A stretch of 64,000 nucleotides of DNA, from assembly GCF_016127015.1 (NCBI RefSeq), contig NZ_CP065972.1, forward strand, positions 558,001-622,000. Reading direction: 5' to 3'. Below, in pieces: positions 38,439 through 47,097 of this stretch (within the stretch, counting starts at the first letter, position 1; every line of letters starts with the position of its first letter). The notes beneath the pieces were generated by a model that was given only the letters and a program-made list of their open reading frames with translations, did no database searches and was not told where the DNA came from. The translations under genes were made by a program, and so were the position numbers. Source of the stretch: Corynebacterium tuberculostearicum (GTDB lineage: Bacteria > Actinomycetota > Actinomycetes > Mycobacteriales > Mycobacteriaceae).

Positions 38439-39509
38439 TTATAGTGCCGAATTTCCGCGTGGCCACGTATCAATTGGCAAGGGCTCCCGCGGGGTGCGAT
38501 CCGTGCGGCCCGGGATATCCATCTCATGCAATTTGCGGGCGGTGACGCCCACGCGGGAATCGAGCGAGGAAAGCGTGGCGTTATAAGCTTCGACTGCCTT
38601 TTCCAGGTTATGGCCCACCTTTCCGTAGTGATCAGAAAGCGTATTCAGGCGCGTATACAGTTCGCGCCCCAAGCGCTGGACCTCCTTTGCCTTGGCGGAA
38701 ATATCTTCCTGGTGCCACCCCATGGCCACCGTGCGCAAGAGCGCAAAAAGCGAGCTGGGGGTGGCGATCACTACATTGCGTTCAAAGGCGTACTCGATAA
38801 GTTCTGGGTCCACCGATAATGCAGCATCAAGGAAGGGGTCTGCGGGAACGAAGAGGATGACAAACTCGGGCGTTGGTTGAAAGGCCTCAATATAGTCCTT
38901 CTGCGATAGTGCTTGGACGTGGCCGCGCATTAAATGCGCGTGGCGGCGGAGGAAGCCGGCGTGCTCTTCCGGGGCATCGGTTTCTAGGGCGTCAAGGTAA
39001 GAGGTAAAAGGAACCTTGGCATCGACGATGATGTGGCGGCCACCGGCCAAATTGATGAGCATGTCAGGGCGGACGACGCGCCCGCCCAATGGGGCGGAGA
39101 CCTGGCAATCAAAGTCCACGTGTTTGGTCATACCGCCGAGCTCAACCACGCGCTCCAATTGCACCTCGCCCCAACGGCCACGCACATTGGGTGAGCGCAA
39201 AGCGGTCACTAGTTTGTCGGTGCGTTCGGTCAGGCGGGAGGAGGTGCGGGTCACCGCCTGCACCTGGCTGGAGAGGGAGGCGAGCAGCGCGGTGCGATCT
39301 TCCTCAATTTCTTGGAGCTGAAATCCCAAGCGGTCCATGGCCTTTTCTAGCGGTTGGAGTTCGGCTTGGCGGCGCTGCGAGTCTTGCAGCGCGCGGTGCT
39401 CGGCGCTCGGCGCGGAGCGAGTAGCGGAGTAAGAATGGGCCAGCCAGCCCATTACCGCGCCGAGGATGAGGCCGATAAAAAGTAGCAGCACGGGCAAAGT
39501 GGAAGTCAT
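38439..39509 (-). CDS. rmuC: RmuC-family DNA recombination protein
   Basis: About 356 aa. N-terminal membrane anchor (LPVLLLFIGLILGAVMGWL), a coiled coil (about 40-100), then the RmuC nuclease-like domain: NVRGRWGEVQLERVVELGGM, RPDMLINLAGGRHIIVDAKVPFTSYLDA, EFVILFVPADPFLDAAL and VVIATPSSLFALLRTVAMGW. RmuC limits inversions and may cut DNA at structures. Start is uncertain among ATG 39509, ATG 39521 and 39539; I choose the first because the membrane helix begins right after it. Confidence 0.9.
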   Translation of the reverse strand: MTSTLPVLLLFIGLILGAVMGWLAHSYSATRSAPSAEHRALQDSQRRQAELQPLEKAMDRLGFQLQEIEEDRTALLASLSSQVQAVTRTSSRLTERTDKLVTALRSPNVRGRWGEVQLERVVELGGMTKHVDFDCQVSAPLGGRVVRPDMLINLAGGRHIIVDAKVPFTSYLDALETDAPEEHAGFLRRHAHLMRGHVQALSQKDYIEAFQPTPEFVILFVPADPFLDAALSVDPELIEYAFERNVVIATPSSLFALLRTVAMGWHQEDISAKAKEVQRLGRELYTRLNTLSDHYGKVGHNLEKAVEAYNATLSSLDSRVGVTARKLHEMDIPGRTDRTPREPLPIDTWPRGNSAL

Positions 39510-39545
39510 GGCTTCCAGCATGGCACGCGCTGCCGACACGACCCA

Positions 39546-41015
39546 CTATTTTTTCGAATCTCCGTTCAAAAGGCCTTCGAAGGCGTCGCGGGCGCGGCGC
39601 AGGTTTGCGCGCATGCCGGGCTTGTCATGCTCCTTGGGGGTGGACTCCATGTTGAGGGCGGCGTCGAGGGAAGTGGAATCGCCGTCCGCGGAGACGTCGG
39701 CAAACGCGCCTTCTGGGGCTGCATAGTCCGGCATCTTGAGCCATGCCTCGCGCTTATAACGCCCTTGGTCTTCGGTGTAGCGGCCGATGAGATAACCAGC
39801 CACGGTAGAAAAGTCCAGATCCGCGGCGGTCTTTTCGCCCGACTGCAGCTTCATCATGTCTTGGCCGTAGCGATAGGCCACCGCAAACATAGCGGCCGCC
39901 GGAACCGCGAGGAAGCCACCTATCAGGCCAAAGAGAGCTGAGCCTACCGTTACGGAAACCAGGACGATGACCGGGTGCAGGTCCATGGCCTTGGACTGCA
40001 GCCAAGGCGAGAGGACATTGCCCTCCAACTGCTGGACTAGCAAAACCAAGCCAAGGACGAGCAAGGCCTTGGTTATGCCGAGGGAGACCAACGCGATGGT
40101 GACGGAGAGGGCGCCGGCCACGATCGCGCCGACGAACGGGATGAAACCGGCGATAAAGGTGATGATCGCCAAAGCCATAGCCAAGGGGACGCCGATAAGG
40201 GCGAGGCCGATGCCGATAAAGACGGCGTCGACAAGCGAGACAACCGCCTGCGCGCGAATGAAGCCGCCCAGCGTATTCCAGGCGCGAGTAAGTAGCTCAG
40301 TGAGGTGCCAGCCGGCGCGCTTGCCCGTGGCATCGCGCAGCCAGGGGAGGAACTTAGCGCCATCCTTCAGGAAGAAGAAGGTCAGCACTAACACGATGAA
40401 GAGCGTGACCAAGATGGAGGTGGCGGTGCCGATGCCGGTGAAGACCGATCCGGCGATGGCACCGGCGCGCTGCTGCAGCCAGGACGCCGCCTCGTCGATG
40501 TAGCTACTCATGTCATCGCTATCGAGGTTAAGCGGTGGGCCCTGGGCCCAGAGCTGCAGGCTTTGGATGCCGGAGACCGTCTGCAAATACAGTGACCGGG
40601 ATTGCTGCATGAAATCTGGGGCAACAAACGCAATGAGGCCGCCAACAGCCGTGAAAGAAACCAAAATGGTTACTGCGGCCGCCAACGCGGCGGGAAGGCC
40701 AATATTGCGCAGCTTTTTAGCCACCGGTGCCAGAACGGTGCAGATAATAAGGGCCAAAAGAACTGGCAAAAGGCCCTGCCAGAAGTTACCCAGCAAACGG
40801 TAGAGGGCGTAGAGAAATACGCAGATGATGAGCAGCCGAACGGCCCATAGGGATGCGGACTTAACCACCTCGCCGGCGATGACGGAGCGGTCTACCTGAT
40901 CGCCTGGTGGATGTGGGGATACATCCTCCAGTTTGCTGGTGTCGAAGCTTTCATCAAACTTATCGCCCAGGCCCGCTTGGGGGTCATCGGGCAGCGGTTG
41001 GTTATCAGAAGTCAC
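39546..41015 (-). CDS. AI-2E (TqsA/PerM-like) family transporter
   Basis: 489 aa with about eight membrane segments. Family features: the N-terminal helix pair, a long soluble loop between helices 3 and 4 (about 150-195), then FFFLKDGAKFLPWL, LGGFIRAQAVVSLVDAVFIGIGL and the GFIPFVGAIVAGALSV block, which is the most conserved part. A 100-residue soluble C-terminal extension is extra. Members export small molecules or act as Na+(Li+)/H+ antiporters; an autoinducer-2 role should not be assumed. First gene of a run with rmuC and the DUF6542 gene; divergent from ychF. Confidence 0.88.
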   Translation of the reverse strand: MTSDNQPLPDDPQAGLGDKFDESFDTSKLEDVSPHPPGDQVDRSVIAGEVVKSASLWAVRLLIICVFLYALYRLLGNFWQGLLPVLLALIICTVLAPVAKKLRNIGLPAALAAAVTILVSFTAVGGLIAFVAPDFMQQSRSLYLQTVSGIQSLQLWAQGPPLNLDSDDMSSYIDEAASWLQQRAGAIAGSVFTGIGTATSILVTLFIVLVLTFFFLKDGAKFLPWLRDATGKRAGWHLTELLTRAWNTLGGFIRAQAVVSLVDAVFIGIGLALIGVPLAMALAIITFIAGFIPFVGAIVAGALSVTIALVSLGITKALLVLGLVLLVQQLEGNVLSPWLQSKAMDLHPVIVLVSVTVGSALFGLIGGFLAVPAAAMFAVAYRYGQDMMKLQSGEKTAADLDFSTVAGYLIGRYTEDQGRYKREAWLKMPDYAAPEGAFADVSADGDSTSLDAALNMESTPKEHDKPGMRANLRRARDAFEGLLNGDSKK

Positions 41016-41062
41016 CCCACCATCTTGCCTTAAAAGAAGGCGGGTGCGTTAGGATTGGCCCC

Positions 41063-42148
41063 GTGAGTCTTACACTAGGAATTGTCGGCCTGCCCAATGT
41101 GGGCAAGTCCACTTTGTTTAATGCCCTGACCCGATCCGAGATCCTGGCGGCGAACTACCCGTTTGCCACCATCGAGCCCAATGTGGGCCTGGTGGAGCTG
41201 CCGGATTCCCGCCTGACCCAACTGGCGGAGATGTTTAACTCTGAGCGCATTCTCCCCGCCACCGTGTCCTTCGTGGACATCGCCGGCATCGTCTCCGGCG
41301 CTTCGCAGGGTGAAGGCATGGGCAACGCGTTCCTAGCCAATATTCGCGAGGCAGACGCCATTTGCCAGGTAGTGCGCGCCTTTTCTGATGACAATGTCAT
41401 TCACGTCGATGGCAAGGTGGACCCGCGCAATGATATCTCCGTTATTAATACCGAGCTCATTCTCGCGGATCTCCAGACCATCGAAAAGGCCTTGCCGCGC
41501 CTGGAAAAGGATGCGCGCAAGAATAAGGACTTGGCTGCCGAGGTAGAAGCAACCAAGAAGGCCCAGGAGATTCTGGAAGATGACCGCACCCTCTTCGCCG
41601 CAGCGAAGGAGGGCGAGATTGACCTCTCCCTCGTGCGCGATCTGCACCTGATGACGGCTAAGCCCTTCCTCTATGTCTTTAACTCGGACGAGGCCGTGCT
41701 TACCGACGACGCTAAGAAGGAAGAACTTCGCCAGCTCGTCGCCCCGGCCGAGGCCGTATTCCTCGATGCGCAGACGGAAACCGAGCTGCTCGAGCTGGAA
41801 GAAGACGAAGCCCGCGAACTGCTCGAGGCCGTAGGCCAAGATGAGCCCGGCCTAGCCACCCTGGCCAAGGCAGGCTTTGCCACTTTGGGCCTGCAGACCT
41901 ACCTCACCGCCGGGGAGAAGGAAGCCCGTGCGTGGACCATTAAACAGGGCTCTGCCGCACCGCAGGCAGCTGGAGTCATCCACACCGACTTTGAGAAGAA
42001 GTTCATTAAGGCCGAGATCGTTTCCTTCGATGACCTGGTAGACGCCGGCTCCATGGCTGAGGCTCGTGCGCATGGCAAGGTCCGCCAAGAGGGCAAGGAC
42101 TACATCATGCAGGACGGCGATGTGTGCGACTTTAAGATTGGTGGCTGA
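41063..42148 (+). CDS. ychF: Redox-regulated ATPase YchF (OLA1-type)
   Basis: 361 aa from GTG 41063, the usual length; a longer in-frame reading lies over the opposite gene's start and is rejected. G1 GLPNVGKSTLFNALT, G3-region DIAGIVSGASQGEGMGNAFL, and FNSDEA in place of NKxD at G4, which explains the family's preference for ATP. The C-terminal TGS domain contains TYLTAGEKEARAW and the ending YIMQDGDVCDFKI. Ribosome-associated; lowers oxidative stress tolerance in other bacteria. Confidence 0.97.
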   Translation: MSLTLGIVGLPNVGKSTLFNALTRSEILAANYPFATIEPNVGLVELPDSRLTQLAEMFNSERILPATVSFVDIAGIVSGASQGEGMGNAFLANIREADAICQVVRAFSDDNVIHVDGKVDPRNDISVINTELILADLQTIEKALPRLEKDARKNKDLAAEVEATKKAQEILEDDRTLFAAAKEGEIDLSLVRDLHLMTAKPFLYVFNSDEAVLTDDAKKEELRQLVAPAEAVFLDAQTETELLELEEDEARELLEAVGQDEPGLATLAKAGFATLGLQTYLTAGEKEARAWTIKQGSAAPQAAGVIHTDFEKKFIKAEIVSFDDLVDAGSMAEARAHGKVRQEGKDYIMQDGDVCDFKIGG

Positions 42149-42276
42149 TTCCACGCCGGTCTGAGCTAGGTTTTGGCGGTGGGCGAGGGGCTTGTCCGCA
42201 GAAGCGAAAAGAAGGTAGCGAAGACGAAACTTCCGCGTTACTGTGGGCGGCGCACCCGAACAAAGGAGGTTGCAAC

Positions 42277-42810
42277 ATGGCTGAACTAGATAACAAGACC
42301 ATTGCCATCATCGCTACCGATGGCTTCGAAGACTCTGAGCTGACCTCCCCGTTGGAGGCCGTGAAGAACGCCGGCGCTACCGTGCGTGTCCTCGCTCCAA
42401 AGGCCGGCACCATTACCGGCAAAAACGGCACGGAGATTTCCGTAGACGCCACTACCGGCGACTCCACTGGCGAGTCTTTCGACGGCATTATTCTGCCTGG
42501 CGGTACCGATAACGCCGACCTCATCCGCTTGGATAAGGCCGCGGTGGAAATCGTGGGCAACCACATGAGCAAGTATCTGCCGCTCGGCGCCATCTGCCAC
42601 GGTGCTTGGATCCTGGCTGATGCTGAAGTCCTCAAGGGCCGCGCCCTGACGTCCTTCCCGTCCCTGCAGACCGACCTGCGCAATGCAGGTGCCACCTGGG
42701 TAGATGAGGAAGTTCACTGCGACCAGGGCTTGGTCTCCTCCCGCACTCCAGATGACCTGCCAGCCTTTAACGCCAAGCTGGTAGAAGAGTTTGCAGAGGG
42801 CCAGCACTAA
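42277..42810 (+). CDS. DJ-1/PfpI family protein
   Basis: 177 aa. Flavodoxin-like fold with IAIIATDGFEDSELTSPLEA, the acidic catalytic Glu in this stretch, GIILPGGTDNADLIR, and the nucleophile elbow LGAICHGAWILADAEVLKG (Cys near residue 108, followed by His). The PfpI/YhbO subgroup acts as glyoxalase, chaperone or deglycase-like stress protein. Preceded by AAAGGAGG. Monocistronic, with a strong terminator. Confidence 0.92.
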   Translation: MAELDNKTIAIIATDGFEDSELTSPLEAVKNAGATVRVLAPKAGTITGKNGTEISVDATTGDSTGESFDGIILPGGTDNADLIRLDKAAVEIVGNHMSKYLPLGAICHGAWILADAEVLKGRALTSFPSLQTDLRNAGATWVDEEVHCDQGLVSSRTPDDLPAFNAKLVEEFAEGQH

Positions 42811-42824
42811 AGCTTCACGAATTT

Positions 42825-42853
42825 AAGCCACGGGAGTTTCCCGTGGCTTTTTT
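42825..42853 (+). terminator. Rho-independent terminator
   Basis: An 11-bp stem around GCCACGGGA/TCCCGTGGC with a GTT loop, followed by six T. It isolates the riboswitch leader downstream from the PfpI transcript. Confidence 0.95.
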
Positions 42854-42898
42854 CGATCTTGCGTCGGTGTCACATGCCCTATAAAGTTAGGATTTCCA

Positions 42899-43026
42899 GA
42901 AGGGGAGTAGTTCCCTCGGTTAATTCCGAGATGACTGGTCGACATACTGGCGTTTAGCCCGGCCAGCCAGCGCCCGCAGTGCCCGCGGCCGTGAACGAGA
43001 CCTTCGGTCCGCAACCGAACCGAAGG
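42899..43026 (+). ncRNA. yybP-ykoY-like (Mn2+) riboswitch with translational expression platform
   Basis: The 5' end GAAGGGGAGTAG (42899-42910) carries the conserved GGGGAGTAG of the yybP-ykoY motif. Then comes a CTCGG/CCGAG hairpin (42915-42930), a second conserved loop element GACATAC (42941-42947), GTTTAGC, and the closing GAGACCTTC (42997-43005). P1 is GAAGG (42899-42903) with CCTTC (43001-43005). The same CCTTCGG (43001-43007) can instead pair with CCGAAGG (43020-43026), which covers the ribosome-binding site of the CDF gene. So metal-stabilised P1 should free translation. Established: this RNA class senses Mn2+ and controls metal exporters. The pairing swap is inferred. Confidence 0.82.
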
Positions 43027-43037
43027 GAGAAGTGACT

Positions 43038-43949
43038 ATGTCCTCCATAGGCTCAGAGCAGCGCATTCTTGAGCGCTTCATGCAGCTATCCATCGCCGCC
43101 GCTGTGGCTACCATCATCCTCAAGGCCTTGGCCGCGTGGTTTACCGGCTCGGTGGGCTTCCTCTCTGATGCCTTCGAATCCCTCGTGAATCTCGTCGCGG
43201 CCGTCGCCGGCTTTTATGCCCTCCGGATTGCCTCTAAGCCGGCCGACGATAACCACCAGTTTGGCCACGGCAAAGCCGAGTATGTCTCCGCCTTGGTAGA
43301 GGGCGCAATGATTTTTATTGCGGCCGGCATGATCGTGTACACGGCGATCCAACGCTTCTTTGTTCCGCAGCCGATTGAAGAGCCGGGCTGGGGCTTGGCG
43401 TTGTCAACGCTTTCGTCCGTGCTCAACGGCGCGGTGGGTATCGCGCTCATCCATGCAGGTAAGCGCTACCGTTCCGCCACCTTGGAGGCGGATGGGCACC
43501 ATTTGCTTACCGACGTCTGGACTTCCGTCGGCGTCCTTGTCGGCATCGCCGCCGTATTCCTTACTGGCTGGTGGTGGCTGGATCCTGTAGTGGCGCTCGC
43601 AGTGGGCATCAATATCTTATGGACGGGCTATAGCCTCCTGCGCGATTCGGTGAGTAGCCTGCTTTCTGAGGCGCTTCCCGACGACGAGCGTCAGAACATT
43701 AGGCAGCTCCTAGCTCGGCTGGAGCAGGAACACTCGGTAAACTTCACGGATCGTCGCACCGTGGCCTCTGGCCGCCAGCGGTTGGTGTACCTGACCATGG
43801 AGGTGCCAGGGGAGTGGAGCGTCATGCACTCTCACGAGGTTGCAGACGCAGTGGAAATTGCCCTCGACGAGCTTTACCCAGGCTGCAGTGCGTTCATTCA
43901 TGTGGAACCAGCCGGCCTGGAAAATCGACGCCCGTACCTATTCCGCTAA
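43038..43949 (+). CDS. Cation diffusion facilitator, probable Mn2+ exporter
   Basis: 303 aa with six membrane helices and a cytoplasmic C-terminal domain (about 210-303). Metal-site motifs: SDAFESLVN in helix 2 and HHLLTDVWTS in helix 5, plus FGHGKAEY in the loop. The C-terminal domain has MHSHEVADAVEIALDELYPGCSAFIHVEP. CDF proteins export divalent metal in exchange for protons. Manganese is inferred from the upstream Mn2+ riboswitch. ATG 43038 is preferred to GTG 43032 because AGGGAG lies 8 nt before it. Confidence 0.88.
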   Translation: MSSIGSEQRILERFMQLSIAAAVATIILKALAAWFTGSVGFLSDAFESLVNLVAAVAGFYALRIASKPADDNHQFGHGKAEYVSALVEGAMIFIAAGMIVYTAIQRFFVPQPIEEPGWGLALSTLSSVLNGAVGIALIHAGKRYRSATLEADGHHLLTDVWTSVGVLVGIAAVFLTGWWWLDPVVALAVGINILWTGYSLLRDSVSSLLSEALPDDERQNIRQLLARLEQEHSVNFTDRRTVASGRQRLVYLTMEVPGEWSVMHSHEVADAVEIALDELYPGCSAFIHVEPAGLENRRPYLFR

Positions 43950-44463
43950 GGCTTAATCTTCTCAGCTTTCTGCCGACAGCTGAAGTAAATGCGCACTAGA
44001 CCAATATGTGTGTAAGCCTGTTCGGGTGTACGGGCCTGTATACCGCCTGTGGATATTGGGAGAAAAAGTACACCCTCGTTAAAGAACTCTGTGGGGTAGC
44101 TGTCACCGCATTTCGGGGGTGTGGAGAACAGTGGACGATTTGGAGATCGTGAAGGGGTGCGGCTAGGGCGCTGCGGGCGAGAGAATCGGCATCCGGTTTT
44201 CGCAGTTCGGGTGCTTATGGTGCAGATTTTCCAATGTTATAGAACTGTTACCAACCGTTCTGAGCTGCATGAAGCTTGGCTTTGGTGAACAAACTCGAGA
44301 AAAATCTCCGCTAGCGGTCGAAAAATTTTGATTTCTCCGTATGGTGGTTGTTACAGCAATCAATTGGAGATTTTCACCCCCACACTCCACGTGGCGGGGT
44401 TAGAAAATGTCCTTTTGTTTGGTTGAAGATAGCTATACCAATAGCAGAAAGGATTTACTGACA
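43950..44463. other. 514-bp intergenic region with unexplained inverted repeats
   Basis: No gene found. Two structured spots: an 8-bp perfect inverted repeat GGGTGTAC (44024-44031) and GTACACCC (44068-44075) around a GTATAC palindrome; and a stem around CCACGTGG at about 44376-44401. The final 120 bp is AT-rich and precedes the DUF2382 gene; AGAAAGGA (44447-44454) is its ribosome-binding site. Possibly a long regulated leader. Confidence 0.5.
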
Positions 44464-45387
44464 ATGGGTAAGAACATTAAGGACCTCTTTAACGCAACCG
44501 CATACGACAAGAACGGCGAGAAGCTGGGCGACGTTAACGAGGTTTTCGTTGATGACCAGTCCGGCCAGCCTACCTTCGTTGAGGTTAACCACGGCCTGTT
44601 CGGCATGAACTCCAGCCTGGTTCCGCTGCGTGGACACGACTTCTCCGGCGATGACCTGAAGCTGGGCTTCTCCAAGGACCGTATCAAGGATGCTCCGGAC
44701 TTCGACTCTGATAAGCCGCTGACCCCTGAGGCACAGTCCGATATCTTCAAGCACTACGGTCTGGATAACGCACGCGACGTTACCGACTACAAGGATTCCA
44801 ACCTTGACTCCAAGCGCGACGTTCAGGCTGGCGCTGACAAGGATCACAACCTGACCGCAGGTGCTGGCGCTGCTGGTGCTGGCGCTGCTGGTGCAGGCGT
44901 TGCTGGTGCACATGCTGACGAGAAGAAGGCAGACACCCACACCACCGACGCTGCTGCTACCGAGCGCAAGGCTGGCGTAGCTGATGACGCTGCAGCTGCA
45001 CGCACCAACAACGATGGCGAGCTCATCCGTTCCGAGGAGCAGCTCAACGTCAACAAGGAGCGCGTGGCTACCGGTGAGGCTCGCCTGCGCAAGTACGTTG
45101 TGACTGACACCGAGAGCGTCGAGGTTCCGGTCGAGCGCGAAGAGGTTCGCGTCGAGCGCACTCCGATCAACGCTGAGGATGCCAAGAACTACAACGGCGC
45201 TATCTCCGGTGACTCCGAGGAAGCTTCCGTCACCCTGCACGAGGAGCGCGTAAACGTGAACAAGGAAACCGTTCCGGTTGAGAAGATCAACCTGAAGAAG
45301 GACACCGTTCGCGACACCGAGACTCACACTGAGGAGCTGCGCAAGGAGCAGATCGACACCGATGGTGTTGACGGCCTCAAGAAGTAA
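44464..45387 (+). CDS. PRC-barrel/DUF2382 stress protein (YsnF-like)
   Basis: 307 aa from ATG 44464. Residues 1-90 are a PRC-barrel (FNATAYDKNGEKLGDVNEVFVDD). Residues 135-180 are a low-complexity Ala/Gly tract with repeated GAGAAGAG units. Residues 185-300 are DUF2382, with duplicated ERVATGEARLRKYVVTDTESV and EEASVTLHEERVNVNKETVPV elements. Related proteins in Bacillus (YsnF) and cyanobacteria (AvaK) are stress-induced. No signal peptide. Very uniform codon choice implies high expression. Confidence 0.85.
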   Translation: MGKNIKDLFNATAYDKNGEKLGDVNEVFVDDQSGQPTFVEVNHGLFGMNSSLVPLRGHDFSGDDLKLGFSKDRIKDAPDFDSDKPLTPEAQSDIFKHYGLDNARDVTDYKDSNLDSKRDVQAGADKDHNLTAGAGAAGAGAAGAGVAGAHADEKKADTHTTDAAATERKAGVADDAAAARTNNDGELIRSEEQLNVNKERVATGEARLRKYVVTDTESVEVPVEREEVRVERTPINAEDAKNYNGAISGDSEEASVTLHEERVNVNKETVPVEKINLKKDTVRDTETHTEELRKEQIDTDGVDGLKK

Positions 45388-45399
45388 AAGCGCATAGCT

Positions 45400-45436
45400 A
45401 AACGCCCGCAAGGATTACCTTGCGGGCGTTTCTTTT
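45400..45436 (+). terminator. Rho-independent terminator
   Basis: A 14-bp perfect stem (45400-45413 with 45418-45431) with an ATTA loop, then CTTTT. Symmetric enough to also end the convergent DAACS gene's transcript. Confidence 0.93.
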
Positions 45437-45454
45437 GCCTTTTAGGAGACTGGT

Positions 45455-46816
45455 TTAAGCCTTGACTCCGATGGTCTCGGCCGAGTCAGAATCCATAATG
45501 TGCTTGACGCCGTTCTCGGCAGCATCCCAGGTTGCCTTGTCCTGGATGCCGGCGCGCTTAGCCACGATGGTGGCGCACAGCACCTGTCCGGTGACGTTGA
45601 GTGCGGTACGGCCCATGTCAATGATTGGCTCGATGGCAAGCAGGAGACCAACACCGGCCAGTGGCAGGCCGAGCGTAGAAAGCGTCAGGGTGAGCATTAC
45701 CGTTGCGCCGGTGGTGCCTGCGGTAGCGGCGGAACCGATAACGGACACGAAGATGATGAGCAGGTACTGGGTGAAGTCAAGGTCGATGCCATAGAACTGG
45801 GAGACGAAGATGGCAGCGATGGCTGGGTATACGGAAGCGCAGCCATCCATCTTGGTAGTTGCGCCCAGCGGAATAGCAAAGGAAGCGTACTCGGATGGAA
45901 CGCCCATAGCCTTTTCACTGAATCGCTCGGTAGCTGGCATGACGCCCATCGAAGAACGGGTGACAAAGCCCAGGGAGGTCACGGGCCACACGCGCTTGAA
46001 GAAGCCGATGACCGGGATCTTGTTGTATTTCAGTACTGCCGGGTAGACCACGGCAAATACCAGGCCCATGCCGACGTACATGGCCAAGACGAACTTGCCC
46101 AGCGAGCCCAGTGCATCCCAGCCGTAGGTAGCTACGGCCTTACCGATGAGGGCCGCGGTGCCAATCGGGGCAAGGCGGATAATCCACCACAGGATGACCT
46201 GAATGACCTTCAGAAAGGACTCGGTAAAGCGCAGGAAAGGCTCAGCAGACTTGCCGGTCTTGACGGCGGCGATACCAATGGCCAGCGAGATAACGAGGAG
46301 CTGGAGGGCACCAAAGCTGAGGGATACTTCGCCGTCGGAAAGCGAGGCGGTAAGGCCCATGAAGTTCTGGGGCAGAAGCTGCTCAAAGAACGCGGTCCAC
46401 GAGCCGACGTGGGAAGGGTCTTGCGCGGTGGCAGCATCGATGCTCGTGCCGATGCCCGGCTTCATCACGACGGCGACGATGATGCCCGTCAAGACGGAGA
46501 AGAATGCGGTGATGGCAAACCATACAAGCGTGGAAATTGCCAGGGACGCGGCGTTGGCAACCTTGCGCAGATTAGCGACGGAGGTAACAACAGCGGCGAA
46601 GATCAGTGGCGGGATCATCACCTTGAGCAGCTGGACGTAGGCGCTGCCGACGCCCGTGAGCAGGGTGGTTAACCAGCCCGGGTTATCTGGGTCGGTATCC
46701 ATGCCGGAGGCAATGAAGCCCAGGATAAGGCCGATGATGAGGCCCGCGATGACCTGAGCACCGAATCCCGTGGCCCAGCCGGGAAGCTTGGAGTGCGAAG
46801 ATTCTTGTTGGGACAT
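45455..46816 (-). CDS. Dicarboxylate/amino acid:cation symporter (DAACS family)
   Basis: 453 aa with the glutamate-transporter (GltPh) topology. Helical pairs and two re-entrant hairpins: FVTRSSMGVMPATE (HP1 Ser-rich) and AATAGTTGATVMLTL (HP2); helix 7 GATTKMDGCASVYPAIAAIF in place of the classical NMDGT, and helix 8 IDMGRTALNVTGQVLCATIV. The family couples Na+ or H+ to uptake of glutamate, aspartate, C4-dicarboxylates, serine or cystine. The helix 7/8 variants mean I cannot choose the substrate. Confidence 0.87.
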   Translation of the reverse strand: MSQQESSHSKLPGWATGFGAQVIAGLIIGLILGFIASGMDTDPDNPGWLTTLLTGVGSAYVQLLKVMIPPLIFAAVVTSVANLRKVANAASLAISTLVWFAITAFFSVLTGIIVAVVMKPGIGTSIDAATAQDPSHVGSWTAFFEQLLPQNFMGLTASLSDGEVSLSFGALQLLVISLAIGIAAVKTGKSAEPFLRFTESFLKVIQVILWWIIRLAPIGTAALIGKAVATYGWDALGSLGKFVLAMYVGMGLVFAVVYPAVLKYNKIPVIGFFKRVWPVTSLGFVTRSSMGVMPATERFSEKAMGVPSEYASFAIPLGATTKMDGCASVYPAIAAIFVSQFYGIDLDFTQYLLIIFVSVIGSAATAGTTGATVMLTLTLSTLGLPLAGVGLLLAIEPIIDMGRTALNVTGQVLCATIVAKRAGIQDKATWDAAENGVKHIMDSDSAETIGVKA

Positions 46817-46954
46817 AAAGATTCCTTTGAAAATAAAAATGGACAGATCGGACTATTTTCCAGATACTGTCCTGTTCAACTTCAACATCGCTCAGCTTAT
46901 TCCTTCTACGTCTGTAGGTACAAAGTGCGAGTGCTTTGCCGTGGCCGCAACCTC

Positions 46955-47017
46955 ACCTTTCGCGCTCACGGAAAGGTGGATTTGCGCTGGCTTTATGGTG
47001 CTGGTGAGCGCGAAGGG
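46955..47017. repeat. Inverted-repeat element upstream of the nuclease gene
   Basis: TTCGCGCTCAC (46959-46969) and GTGAGCGCGAA (47004-47014) form a perfect 11-bp inverted repeat. Inside the left arm a shorter alternative hairpin ACCTTTC/GAAAGGT is possible. Related units lie downstream of the nuclease at 48190-48345. Confidence 0.75.
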
Positions 47018-47097
47018 AGGGGAGCTTGAGCTGCCACGCGTGTCCCATTGCTAACTTTAAGTAGCTACTCTCTTTATCTTTCTCAGGAGGAACATTC

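Noticed and set aside
39546..41015. Quorum-sensing role for the AI-2E family gene
   Set aside because: The family name is historical; many members are not autoinducer exporters, and no lux genes are present.
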